Assembly: GCF_945859705.1 (NCBI RefSeq)
Contig: NC_079135.1
Span: 38,985,679 to 39,049,678 of the forward strand
Length of the DNA: 64,000 bases
Direction: 5' to 3'
Origin: Episyrphus balteatus
Lineage: Eukaryota > Arthropoda > Insecta > Diptera > Syrphidae
Part shown: piece by piece, positions 11,832-22,741 of the stretch
Position numbering within the stretch: the stretch's first letter is position 1
How the letters are laid out: each line of letters starts with the position of its first letter
Program-made: the position numbers and the translations under genes
Notes under the pieces: model-generated
The model's database searches: none
The model's input: the letters and a program-made list of their open reading frames with translations, nothing else
What the model was told of the DNA's origin: nothing

Positions 11832-12579
11832 TATATTTATCTTTCAAAAAAACATTAAAAAACAATTTTTGACCGACCAACTAAACAAATTTATTGATTT
11901 TTTGAGACCATTCTCTGATCCCATAAAGGATTTTCAAAATTGTACACACAATTTATAAAGATCACGGAGCCTAAGGGTCATTCCACGCAAGTTGACCACT
12001 AATAAGCAAACAATGAAAGTGAAAGTATAAGAAATTAAATGATGCTATTTTTTTGGTAAAACAGTACTTAGCTCAGTAAAATTTTGTACAAACGATTGCT
12101 AAGGATAAACAGAAGTTTTTTATTTGTTGCTTTACATTTTTTTCTAAAATTATACTTTTTTAACCCTTCAACTATTAAGGATTATTAATAATAAATAAAA
12201 GTAATCGCTTGGTTGTTGTTTAGAGCATAAAATATTTACTCAGTAATATACTGAGTACCAATAAAAAAAAAAGAGGTTGTCTGTAAAGCCGGTTTACGGA
12301 CGATGATTTTACGTGATAAAGTCGTCAGAAAACAGGTTGTATGCTTTTGTTTAAAATGAGTCCATTGAAGCGTTTACTTATTTCAAACAATCATAATTTT
12401 CAAGGAAAAGCTAAAAAAAATTACCTTTTTTCTTTTCTCGTTATTTTAATTTTTTTATTTTAAAAGCTTACAAAAAAATTATACCAAATACATATTTCTT
12501 CTAAAGAATAAAACCATTTTTAAATCTTTACAATGCGCAAAAAGTATTAAAATAATTAATTAAAAACAATCTTTTCTTA
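11832..12579. other. AT-rich DNA with a 21-bp palindrome
   Basis: TACTCAGTA-ATA-TACTGAGTA at 12237-12257 is a perfect palindrome with 9-bp arms. Otherwise nothing was recognised. Confidence 0.5.
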
Positions 12580-13665
12580 TGAAAAAATTGAAAAAATCAT
12601 TTCTTATGAAAAAATTGAAAAAATCATTTCCATCACCCAAAAATTCATTTTTTTTTGATATTTAACAACCTATAATAAATTGTATACCACCTGAAAGCTT
12701 ATTGCTTCAGCTCAAAATACATATATCGATAATGTCTATTAAGCATCTCCAAAAAGAGCTTGAATTTTTTGAACTCGATCAATTTTCATCAAAAAAGGCA
12801 AAAAAACATATAATTTTATCTTCTCACGCTATTGAATCAATTTTTTTCAATGACAACCTATAAAAAATTTATATCATGTGATATATAAATATAAAGCCAT
12901 ACTTAAATTTTTATAATGCGCAAAAAGTATAAAAATAATTTATTGAAAACAATCATTTTCATCGAAAAAAAGCAAAAAAATATGAATTTTTATCTTCTCA
13001 CGTCATTAATTCCGTTTTTTCTCTAACAATCTATAAAAAATTTTATACCATCTGAAAGCTTATTGTCTTAGATCAAAATGTATATACCGATGAGGTCTAT
13101 GAGAGATCTACAAAAAGAGCTAGAATTTTTTGAACCAAATTTCATTAAAAAAAAAAAACAAAAAAAAAACATTTATTTTTATGTTCTCACGCTATGGAAT
13201 CAATTTTTTTGTTTGACAACCTATACAAAATGTTATACCATGTGAAAGTTTATTATTTCACTTTTCATATGACGTATCAATCTCATTTCAAAGATGCCTA
13301 CAAGTGAAGTTAGAATTTTTTAAAGTCAACCATGTCGAATTTCCAGACTGAGGTTACGGTACTTCCCACACTGGTGGCTGTTCGTAGGGCAACAGATCTC
13401 CATTGGTGTTTTGAGGTTTTTCGCAAGTTTCTTGATTTAACATTGTGTAGCTTGTAGTAGACTACCGTTATGTGTGATATACCAAATGAAAGGGAATTGA
13501 ATCAGGATGCTCATGGTCTTGGTCAAAAGTTATAACCTGTTGAATTCTAAAATTTTATTTTACGGTTATTTCAAAATTGTGTTTACGAAAATAATTGAAA
13601 CTTCGCACACATTTAGTAGTGGTCATGGTCTATCATTATTCTATATACTTTATTCCTGTATTTAT
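12580..13665 (+). mobile_element. Family A dispersed repeat, copy 2, with internal tandem units
   Basis: Shares ordered blocks with 1680-2340, including TATGACGTATCAATC and CACACTGGTGGCTG then GCAACAGATCTCC. It lacks the CATGTGTGCAATTCACAC start. Inside, a block (ACCTGAAAGCTTATTG, CTCAAAATACATATATCGA, AGAGCTTGAATTTTTTGAAC, TTCTCACGCTATTGAATCAA) appears at 12670-12845 and again, diverged, at 13045-13215, with a partial copy between them. A 27-bp duplication (TTTCTTATGAAAAAATTG and onward) lies at about 12573-12626. The copy is non-coding and clearly older than copy 3. Confidence 0.6.
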
Positions 13666-15973
13666 TAAAGAAAAAAAGATAAAAATAAAAAACGATGAAA
13701 ATCGGTTAAAAACGGTGTTTTTTTAAAACTTGTTTCCTTCGTTATTCAGTCAAAACTCACTAAACGATTCCAATTTGCACATGTTTGAATAAGGCCAAAA
13801 CCTACATGTCCTATAAATTTAAAAGCTAAAAATCAAAAACTACCTAAAAATACCCCTCAAAAACAAGGTGTTTTTCAAAAATTCATATTTCGAAACGCAG
13901 AGTGTTGGAAAAGAATCTGTATTAGACACCTAATTTTTTTTTCCTCATCTTTCACCTGGGACCTTTAGAATTGTCAAAAAAAATTTTTCCCAAAATCATC
14001 ATTTTGTCATAGCCCCAACACGTGTACAACGTTCAAAATTTTTTAGAATATTTTCTTAAATGCAGTTATTCTTAAATTAGTCTCATCTATCTATAGCAAA
14101 AAAAATCAACTCCCTACAACTACGCGTTCATCTTTCCGTTTTACCCCTGTTTATCCTATTAAATGACGGAATTTTTAAAAATCCTTCGTTTGGATTAAGC
14201 TTTAGGTTATTATCTTCCAAATAAGTTATAGAAGATTTTTGTATCTCTAATAGTTCATTTTTAATTATTAATTGAAATTTTTGCCGCACTGCGAAAGTGC
14301 GAGAGTGGAACGTTAGAAAATGGCGTCACTTTTTTGTGGTGGATGCCATTGTACTTCGATTTATAAGACGTTATCACGTCAAAAATGTAAAATTCGTCCT
14401 TTAAAGGCAAAAAATAACATCTAAAATAAATTTGAGCAACAAGAAAGTGTGCAATCTGATTTTTTTTTTATTAAAATGCATTTTTAGAAAAAAATTCAAA
14501 ATCGTTTTAAAAAAGTTGGTATGCCTATATTGTAGTAATTTTTAATCAACACCCAAACCCAAAATTAAAAAAAAAATCAATATCCTATTTTCAAAAATTT
14601 TATTTATCAAAAACTTAATTTCAATTTTTTTTTAAATCCAAAAATGTTATTTTTGATGTGCTTTTGCAAAAAAAATCATAACGCACTTTTATTTCAAAGT
14701 TTATCTAAATCTGAAATAACTATTTTTTGAGACATTAGAAAATTATTTATAAAGAATTATCAAAAAAAAAACTACAATTTTACTCTGTCTCCATTATCAC
14801 TTTTAATTTTCAAACAAAAAAAATTGATATTCAACTCAGAATTACGTCTAAACAAAGGACTTAACCTGAAATCGAACACCTCCTGCACGAAGGCATTAAT
14901 AGAAAAATCGGAAATTAAAGCTTACGCTCGTTCTCCTTCCAAATGATTCCCACCTTATAGAATATCAATGAGGATATAATAATCAAAATCTACTGGGCTG
15001 TTATTATATGCACGTGCGGGCAGAGGTATCGCACGTATAATGAACTTGTATACCTACAACCGCATTCCAATTCCAAGAAATTTGTGACTTTTGAAGTACC
15101 ACGACACAACTAATCCAATGTTCACAAAGATATCCGCATTACCAATCCACCTATTACCAACAACACTAAATCTGGCCTTAAATCAAAATTTATCAACAAA
15201 AGTTTGTTGCTTGCAGGCATCCTCGCCTCATATTATTATGGTGTTACCGTTATACGTGAAAATATACTCATCGTACTTTTCATGGATACGCATAAATCTT
15301 ACAGAATTTATTAAGTTTTATTTTCCCATGCATATGAAAATTTATTTCCCCTACAGATAACACTCTTGGAGCTTGGGTATACTCGTACACTTGGTATATA
15401 TTATTGTAATCAAGTAAGAAAAGGACGGAAATATATTTATGCTCCTGTTTATTTGTTTATATTCATTTATATATACGAAACGGTAGATGGAAATTATGTA
15501 AATATTAAATCGTATAGGTAATTAGAGTTCCTTAATTTTGCAACCTAATTAAATGGAGGGTTTTACGCATGAGTGAAAAATCTAATTGGGGTAAGGTGAA
15601 TAAAATTACTTTGCAATACTACAAGTGTGCTAATAGACTTTACCTAAAGTAGGTGAATCGCGTTCTGAAGCCTTTACATAAAGTGGTGGTGTAGTTAATT
15701 AAACCGCTGTCATACCTACATTCATAGCTTGAACGTACATACAGGTCTTTACAAATGATAAAAAAAAAATTGATCTTATGTTTTTGAACTTTTACTGTGA
15801 TTATTCAACGATGAAGTTAATTGATAGGGTAAGTAGAATTCCAACGAAACTTAACTTCAGTAATTAAAAATTGGTAACGAAATTATCATTAATTGGTGAC
15901 CATATCAATACCTTACACTTTAAAATTTCAAGAAGCAGAAGTTATTGAATAAAGAAAACTCCTGTAAAGATGA
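13666..15973. other. AT-rich DNA, probably old repeat remnants
   Basis: 13700-14860 reads like decayed transposon DNA (long A/T runs, phrases such as ATAAGACGTTATCACGTC), but I find no second copy in the window and no ends. From about 14860 onwards it looks unique. No gene was recognised. Confidence 0.4.
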
Positions 15974-15976
15974 TAA

Positions 15977-18900
15977 CACTGTGCTACAAAATAAAAAAAA
16001 AAATACACCCGAGAAATAACATAGTGTAGGCTGTTCGTATGGTCGAATAATGCATAAAAATATTTTTGTTATATTTTTGGAACCCTCCATTTTTTTTTAA
16101 TTTACAAAAAACCATTTTAACAGACCTTACGATGTAATCTATCAATATTTCAGTCATTTTTCTAGCAACTCTCAATATGTTATATGTTTTTGGAAAGAGG
16201 ATTTCAAGACCTTTTGAATGATGTATACAGGGTGTCCCACAGTCACCGCCCCAAATGAAAACCATGGATTCCTGAGGTCATTTTAAGTCGAAAAAGTTAT
16301 GAGGTAATTTTCTCGTTTTCGTCCCGTTTTCGAGTTACCACGGTTTTTATGATTTTTGCTCTCTTGTCCTTTAACTGGCCTTATCTTTGCCAAACTACGT
16401 TTGATTTGAAAGATTTTTTTTGCAACCAATCAAGAATTTATTGCAATTTAAGTTTGTCTCAAAACTTTTTTTTATGCGGACAACCGTTTCTCCACAATTT
16501 TGCATCAAACACAATTTTCTTCGTTTTTTAAGTTGTTTTTTACACTTTCATATCATTTAAGTCAAAAAAACACGTTAATGAGTATAAATTTTTTGTGCTT
16601 TTTACTAAAGCCCAGTTTATTTTCATAAAAAAAATAAGTTTTATTTCATAAAAAAGGCTACTGAAAGTAATTTAAAAAAAAATAAACAAACTGAGTGAAT
16701 GAAAAAAAAATAATTTTTAAATAAAAAATTAATTTAAATGAATTAAAAACTTTTTCTGAGCAATTGTGGTTAAGAAAAGAACAAATAGATAAAAGTCAGA
16801 AAAAGTTTTAATTCATTTAAATTAATTTTGTATTGAAAAATTATTTTTTTTTTTTAATTCACTCAGTTTGTTTTTTTTTTTAATTACTTTCAGTAGCCTT
16901 TTTTATGAAATAAAACTTATTTTTGTTATGAAAATAAACTGGGCTTTAATAAAAAGCACCAAAAATTTATACTCATTAACGTGTTTTTTTGACTTAAATG
17001 ATATGAAAGTGTAAAAAACAACTTAAAAAACGAAGAAAATTGTGTTTGATGCAAAATTGTGGAGAAACGGTTGTCCGCATAAAAAAAAGTTTTGAGACAA
17101 ACTTAAATTGCAATAAATTCTTGATTGGTTGCAAAAAAAATCTTTCAATTCAAACGTAGTTTGGCAAAGATAAGGCCAGTTAAAGGACAAGAGAGCAAAA
17201 ATCATAAAAACCGTGGTAACTCGAAAACGGGACGAAAACGAGAAAATTACCTCTTAAGTTTTTCGACTTAAAATGACCTCAGGAGTCCATGGTTTTCATT
17301 TGGGGCGGTGACTGTGGGACACCCTGTATAAGTCTATTGTTTAAACAAATTAAGTGTAGGTTTTTATCCCACAAATCTTGAAAAAGTGATTTTTTCCCCA
17401 ATTTTTTCAACTTTACCCAATTTTTTTTGCAAAATAAAACAAACAAAAAAATAAAGTAAGGTTATATTCTGAAAGAACATACATTTAGGCACAAACTGGC
17501 GTATTTTTTTTATTGAATTTGACCAAAACTGCGGAATCTATGCTATATTTTCGTAAATAGAAAATGTGGCTTTTCATGGTGTGAATTGCAAGGTGCACAA
17601 TAGGGTGTTCGTAATTTTAAAATAATAAGAATTTCTATGCTCCTAGGATCTTATATGGTTGGAAATAAACTAAAAAAAGTATTCCCCAAGTTTCAAGTCT
17701 CTAACTTATTTCTAACCCGTGCCGCCAAGCGGTTGAAATTTCTTATGGGAATAACATGGGGTTTCTTGGACCTTGTTCGATCAATTTTAAATTCGAGCCA
17801 AACCATTCGTTCAAAAAATTTAAAACTTTACAGACTCAAATTTAATAAGTGTAGCTATCATGTGAAAATTTTTCAGATTTTTAATTGTTATAATTTTAGA
17901 GATTTAGCTTGGTAAAAAAAGTCATTTTTTCAGACTTTTTCAAAAATCGCTTTTTACACGTTTAATGCCAAAAACTTAAAAAACATACATTTTTATTCAC
18001 AAATAAGCATAGCTGTTTATTTAAAATGCAAATTCAATTCATAGTTATATAAAAAATTAGTTGTGTATTCATTTTTCAAGTCACATCGATATTCAAAAAA
18101 CGTGTTCCCGATTTAAGAAAAAGTACTGTAGTAAATAAATAAAAAACTAGTTAATTATATAACTTTGAATTAAATATAAATTTTAAATATACATACTACG
18201 CTTATTTGTGAATAAAAATGTATGTTTTTTTAAATTTTTGACATTAAACGGGTAAAAAGCGATTTTTGAAAAAGTCTGAAAAAATGACTTTTTTTACCAA
18301 GCTAAATCTCTAAAATTATAACAATTAAAAATCTGAAAAATTTTCACATGATAGCTACACTTATTAAATTTGAGTCTGTAAAGTTTTAAATTTTTTGAAC
18401 GAATGGTTTGGCTCGAATTTAAAATTGATCGAACAAGGTCCAAGAAACCCCATGTTATTCCCATAAGAAATTTCAACCGCTTGGCGGCACGGGTTAGAAA
18501 TAAGTTAGAGACTTGAAACTTGGGGAATACTTTTTTTAGTTAATTTCCAACCATATAAGATCCTAGGAGCATAGAAATTCTTATTATTTTAAAATAACGA
18601 ACACCCTATTGTGCACCTTGCAATTCACACCATGAAAAGCCACATTTTCTATTTACGAAAATATAGCATTGATTCCGCAGTTTTGGTCAAATTCAATAAA
18701 AAAAATACGCCAATTTGTGCCTAAATGTATGTTCTTTCAGAATATAACCTTACTTTATTTTTTGTTTGTTTTATTTTGCAAAAAAAATTGGGTAAATTGA
18801 AAAAATTGGGGAAAAAATCACTTTTTCAAGATTTGTGGGATAAAAACCTACACTTAATTTGTTTAAACAATAGACTTATATACATCATTCAAAAGGTCTG

Positions 18901-19122
18901 GAAATCCTCTTTCCAAAAACATATAACATATTGAGAGTTGCTAGAAAAATGACTGAAATATTGATAGATTACATCGTAAGGTCTGTTAAAATGGTTTTTT
19001 GTAAATTAAAAAAAAAATGGAGGGTTCCAAAAATATAACAAAAATATTTTTATGCATTATTCGACCATACGAACAACCTAGACTGTGTTATTTCTCGGGT
19101 GTATTTTCAGTGTCGCACCGTG
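15977..19122. mobile_element. Large foldback (palindromic) element, split by a second element
   Basis: The left arm (15977-16225 continuing at 17329 to about 18075) is the reverse complement of the right arm (about 18135-19122). After removing the nested insert the element is about 2045 bp, with arms near 980 bp and a loop of roughly 60 bp. The ends are CACTGTGC...GCACCGTG, flanked by TAA on both sides (15974-15976, 19123-19125). CAC termini with a 3-bp duplication would suit the CACTA/CMC group, but the ends are diverged and I regard that as open. No transposase was seen. Identical short frames in both arms are a by-product of the palindrome. Confidence 0.85.
16228..17326. mobile_element. 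Nested foldback element, ACAGGGTGTCCC-type ends
   Basis: 1099 bp, beginning CAGGGTGTCCCACAGTCACC and ending with its complement, flanked by TA on both sides (16226-16227, 17327-17328). The arms are about 530 bp and the loop about 40 bp (16757-16796). The uninterrupted other arm of the host element gives the empty site: AATGATGTATATAAGTCT on the minus strand near 18873-18890, exactly what results from removing this element plus one TA. A TA duplication points to the Tc1/mariner group or another TA-inserting family. There is no coding content; the two 60-codon frames at 16349 and 17023 are mirror images. Confidence 0.9.
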
Positions 19123-19125
19123 TAA

Positions 19126-20410
19126 TTATTTGTATCTACAAAAAAAAAAATAGATTTCTTAAATATTTAAATCAATTGCTTAAGTCTTCTTATGTATTCT
19201 ACGAATTCATCAAGAGTGACAAAATATTTAATAGTCTTTAATAATGTGATTTAGCCAGCAGAACATCCCCTAAATTTAATTAAATTCAAGCTAACAAGCT
19301 CTCCAAAAAATATAAGATGTCATCACTTGAAACTTACATCAATTCACAAGATGAGATGGATTTCATGGTATGATCTTGAGTTTGCAATCAAAATCATTTC
19401 ACAATTCAATCAATGTCTGTCAATAGCTGTCCACTCGAAATGAGAGCTCTCTCTCAATCAATTTTTCCATCGTTCAAGCATAATATAGAACATTTAAACT
19501 GCTCAAAACAAAAAACCACCCCCTAAAGAGAAAAGTATAGAATTTTTCAACTGTCATTATAGGGGAGTTATGTACAATGTACATAATATATCTACTGGTG
19601 GATACTTTCTATAATTTTTTACATTACCTGTTTTGCCATTTATAAATTTTTTCTTTCCGAAGGGATTTTAAACATGAATCGTGAAGCGAGTAGAATATAT
19701 TTTTTTTTTTTTGTTTTGTTTTTTGGTAAAATATGTATATTGAACGACTAGGTAGCACGAACCTTTTATTGTAGTTCAAGTTGCTTTTAAACTTTCAAGC
19801 AATTATTAGAAAAATTTGTAATCAAAACCTAACTTGTTGCTCATTTTTTGTAAAAATAGTGCTGTATGTATAAAAGACATTGGTTGGTTTATGAATGTAA
19901 CGATTTATTTTTTAAATAATTTTGACATATTTTACGTTTTGTGTTTAAACTGTGTCGTTTTTTTTGCAAAAAATTTAAAAAAAATCTTCAAAAACATTGG
20001 TCAACAACCTTTTTGTCACAAGAACCAAAATAAACTTATATGATGTTCGTTTAGTGTCTCATTACTTTTCTGAAGGTTTTAGAGGTGGTGAATCCGAATC
20101 TATTTTAAAGTTACCTACTATTAGCTTTATGAAATACAAAAGCATTATTAAATAAAATGCACGACTGGGACGCGCGAACTTGCCTTACAATTCAATTTAA
20201 ATAAATTTTTAAAACAATTTATACGAAAATAAAATAGTATGTTACTTGATTTCCATGATTAAAAATACCTACATTCTTTAAGCATATAAATTAAAAAATA
20301 GCATAATCCAATTTCTTTTTTTTGAAGAATAAAAAAAAAATCGTTGAAATTAAATTAAAAAATTTGAAAAAATCACACTTTTTCTCCTTTTTATCAATGA
20401 ACAATGAAAA
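19126..20410. other. AT-rich DNA with a stray element D end
   Basis: Mostly unique. At 20155-20186 AAATGCACGACTGGGACGCG then CGAACTTGCC matches the right end of element D, but no left end is visible upstream. Confidence 0.45.
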
Positions 20411-21448
20411 AGTATGCTGATAGGGGATCTTAAGGGCTCTCAGAATTTGGTAACTTGTTCATCCCAAATCCTTATGGTTTTCGATTTAATGCAATTCTTG
20501 AAAAATTTCGAAAAATCCCTACCTTGCAACAGTATTTTGCTTCCTACGCCCATTATTGATTTTTGTTTTTTTAAATTCTTTTACAAAAACATTGCCAAAT
20601 AATTAGGAACTATTAATTAATCAAAATATTTTTCATTCCATACGCCATTTCGCTGCAAATTAGCTTACAGTTTCAAGTTTTATACTTTTATACTTTTTTT
20701 TTATAGCAACACCGTTAAAAAAATTTGTACGGTGTGAGAATGGTTTATTATTTTAAAAAGTTGCCCTGTTATTGTAGTTTTCAAAAAAGTATAAATGTTC
20801 CCAAAGTTGCAGTTAGATCGCAATATATTACAATTTGAATTCAACAAAACAGGGTTTTTCAGAGCAAAAATACAAACAAAAATAAAGGCTTTTGTTCAAA
20901 GAAAAATAAACAAATAACAGTTCGAGAAAATGTGTTTATTTTTGGTTCTTTTTTAATCTGAAAAACCCTGTTTTGTTGAATTAAAATTGTAATATTTTGC
21001 GATCTAACTGCAACTTTCGGAATTTTTATACTTTTTTGAAAACTACAATAACAGGGCAACTTTTTAAAATAATAAACCATTCTCACACCGTACAAATTTT
21101 TTTAACGGTGTTGCTCTCAAATAAAAGTTAGAAATTGGCTTTTTATAAAACTTAAAACTGTTAGCTAATATGCAGCGAAATGGCGTATGAAATAAAAAAT
21201 GTTTTGATTAATTAATTGTTCCTAATTATTTGGCAATGTTTTAGTAAAAGAATTTAAAAAAACAAAAATCAATAATGGGCGTAGGAAGCAAAATACTGTT
21301 GCAAAGTAGGGATTTTTCGAAATTTCACAAGAATTGCATTAAATCGAAAACCGTAATTATTTGGGATGAACAAGTTACCAAATTCTGACAGCCCTTAAGA
21401 TCCCCTATCAGCATACTTCGTTTGATCCATTACTTTTGGGACACCCTG
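20411..21448. mobile_element. Foldback element, family F1, left end lost
   Basis: The arms start at AGTATGCTGATAGGGG (20411) and end with its complement, then ACTTTTGGGACACCCTG (to 21448) followed by TA. Left and right halves are reverse complements around about 20930. It is a diverged relative of the complete element at 40093-41170; the terminal 25 or so bases on the left are missing or mutated. No coding content. Confidence 0.85.
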
Positions 21449-21512
21449 TATATGGCTTGTACCTGAGAATTTATGCTTTTATGTTCATCTTTTCCATCAT
21501 AACTTAAAAAAA
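21449..21512. other. Short unique spacer
   Basis: Separates the foldback right end from the family A start; nothing was recognised. Confidence 0.4.
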
Positions 21513-21762
21513 ATCATGTGTGCAATTCACACGTGGTAGAAGTGAAACCTTAAAAAATCATTTTTTAAAGTCAAATCAAAAGTTTATGTGCTCTAGATCA
21601 AAACAAATAATGTGTTTAGGAAAAGAACATCTTTTTATCGTTATCTCTGGATATGAAATATGGAAATGATTGAAATTTTGCACAATAATAGTTTATTTAA
21701 TTACCTACCTACAGTATAAATTTCATTTATCTATCTATTAAAACAAAAAAGTTATACCTAAT
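21513..21762 (+). mobile_element. Family A dispersed repeat, copy 3 (internally deleted)
   Basis: Starts CATGTGTGCAATTCACACGT and GGTAGAAGTGAAACCTTAAA like copy 1 at 1559, then jumps to the part that matches copy 1 from about 2145 onward (CTCTAGATCAAAAC, AAAAGAACATC, CTATCTATTAAAACAAAAAA). The roughly 540 bp in between are absent, so this is a deletion derivative that keeps both outer parts. Confidence 0.65.
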
Positions 21763-21889
21763 CAATTGATTTTTTCTGTCGCTTTTTCGTTTCATTTTGT
21801 TTCAAATCACTTCAAAAAAAAAAAAAAAATATTCATAGAAATAAATTAATAAATGTTCAACCTTACACAATAACAAATCATTTCTCTAT
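21763..21889. other. AT-rich junction to the Tc1 relic
   Basis: Contains a run of As near 21816-21830. The true 5' break of the Tc1 element must lie in or near this stretch, but no left TIR was seen. Confidence 0.4.
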
Positions 21890-22462
21890 TTGGAAATGCC
21901 CCCTACGAGGCATAAGAGGTATTTCCAAATGCCCCATACAGAAATTCCCCGCGTGGGGCAGTTGAAATGTGACCCGCAGTATAAAATATAGACTGTTAAG
22001 GATGGTGGGGCTAGTATTCTTGTTTGGGGATGTTTTTCTTGGCATGGTGTGGGGCCATTTCATCGGATAGAGGGTATTATGGACCACCTTAAGTACAAGG
22101 AGATCCTAAGGGACACTATTCTACCTTTTACTGTGAAGGAAATGCCTTTAAAGTGGACATTTCTACAGGATAACGATCCAAAACATAAGACTAAGTCTGT
22201 GAAACAATTGCTATCCGTCCAAAAAATCGGTGTTATGGAATTGCCAAGCCAGTCCCCAAATCTGAATCCTATTGAGGACTTGTAGAGTGACGTGGGAAAA
22301 GCGATTAACAGGTCTGATACCTCAAATTTGGACAAACTTTGGGAGGAATTTCGACGAGCTTGGTACTCAGTACCTTTTGAACGATTTCGGAGTCTTGTTA
22401 CGTCTATTAACCGCTGGTTTTATGCTGTGATAAATAATAAGGGTTACCCAACCAAATACTAG
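21890..22462 (+). pseudogene. Tc1-family transposase, 3' catalytic part, broken
   Basis: This is the catalytic end of a Tc1/mariner-type transposase, which cuts and rejoins transposon ends at TA sites. The frame reads VKDGGASILVWGCFSWHGVG (the usual GGGS-MVWGCFS block), then WTFLQDNDPKHKTKSVK and PSQSPNLNPIED, ending with NKGYPTKY and a stop at 22460-22462. Thirty-four residues separate the first Asp of QDND from the Glu of NPIE, the DD34E spacing of Tc1. The N-terminal DNA-binding domain and the region of the first catalytic Asp are missing. In-frame stops at 21989 (TAG) and 22283 (TAG, where the family has Trp in NPIE-LW) show it is dead. Length is about 190 codons against roughly 340 for a full protein. 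Confidence 0.9.
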
Positions 22463-22739
22463 TTATTTTCTTTAAACTGTGTCAAAATTTTTGTTAATTT
22501 GTTTTTGGTTTTAGGAAGTGTGCTATTTATTTTGTCCTAAAAAACTTGAGCTGTATTAATGATTTTGTTGTTATTTTTTGTTAAAGAATTCAATGCCCTT
22601 AATTTCTTTTTTAATAAATCAAATATATCTGTGTTCTTACTTCCTCATTAATAAAACAGCTCTTTTAAGTTAAAAAAGTGCGAAAAACTTTCTTTTTAGA
22701 AATTTTAGGGTACATGTGCTATTTATTTTGTCGCCACTG
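22463..22739 (+). mobile_element. Right end of the Tc1 element with IR/DR structure
   Basis: GTGCTATTTATTTTGTC occurs at 22519-22535 and again at 22716-22732, 197 bp apart, and the element ends GTCGCCACTG followed by TA (22740-22741). Two direct repeats inside one long terminal inverted repeat is the IR/DR layout of one branch of Tc1 elements, where the repeats bind transposase. The left end is missing, so this copy cannot move as a complete element. Confidence 0.8.
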
Positions 22740-22741
22740 TA

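Noticed and set aside
16349..17205. Two near-identical 60-codon frames on opposite strands, suggesting a small gene family
   Set aside because: They are the same stretch read in both arms of the foldback 16228-17326; no protein similarity.
17637..18476. Matching frames (92 and 60 codons) on opposite strands
   Set aside because: Mirror images in the arms of the large palindrome 15977-19122.
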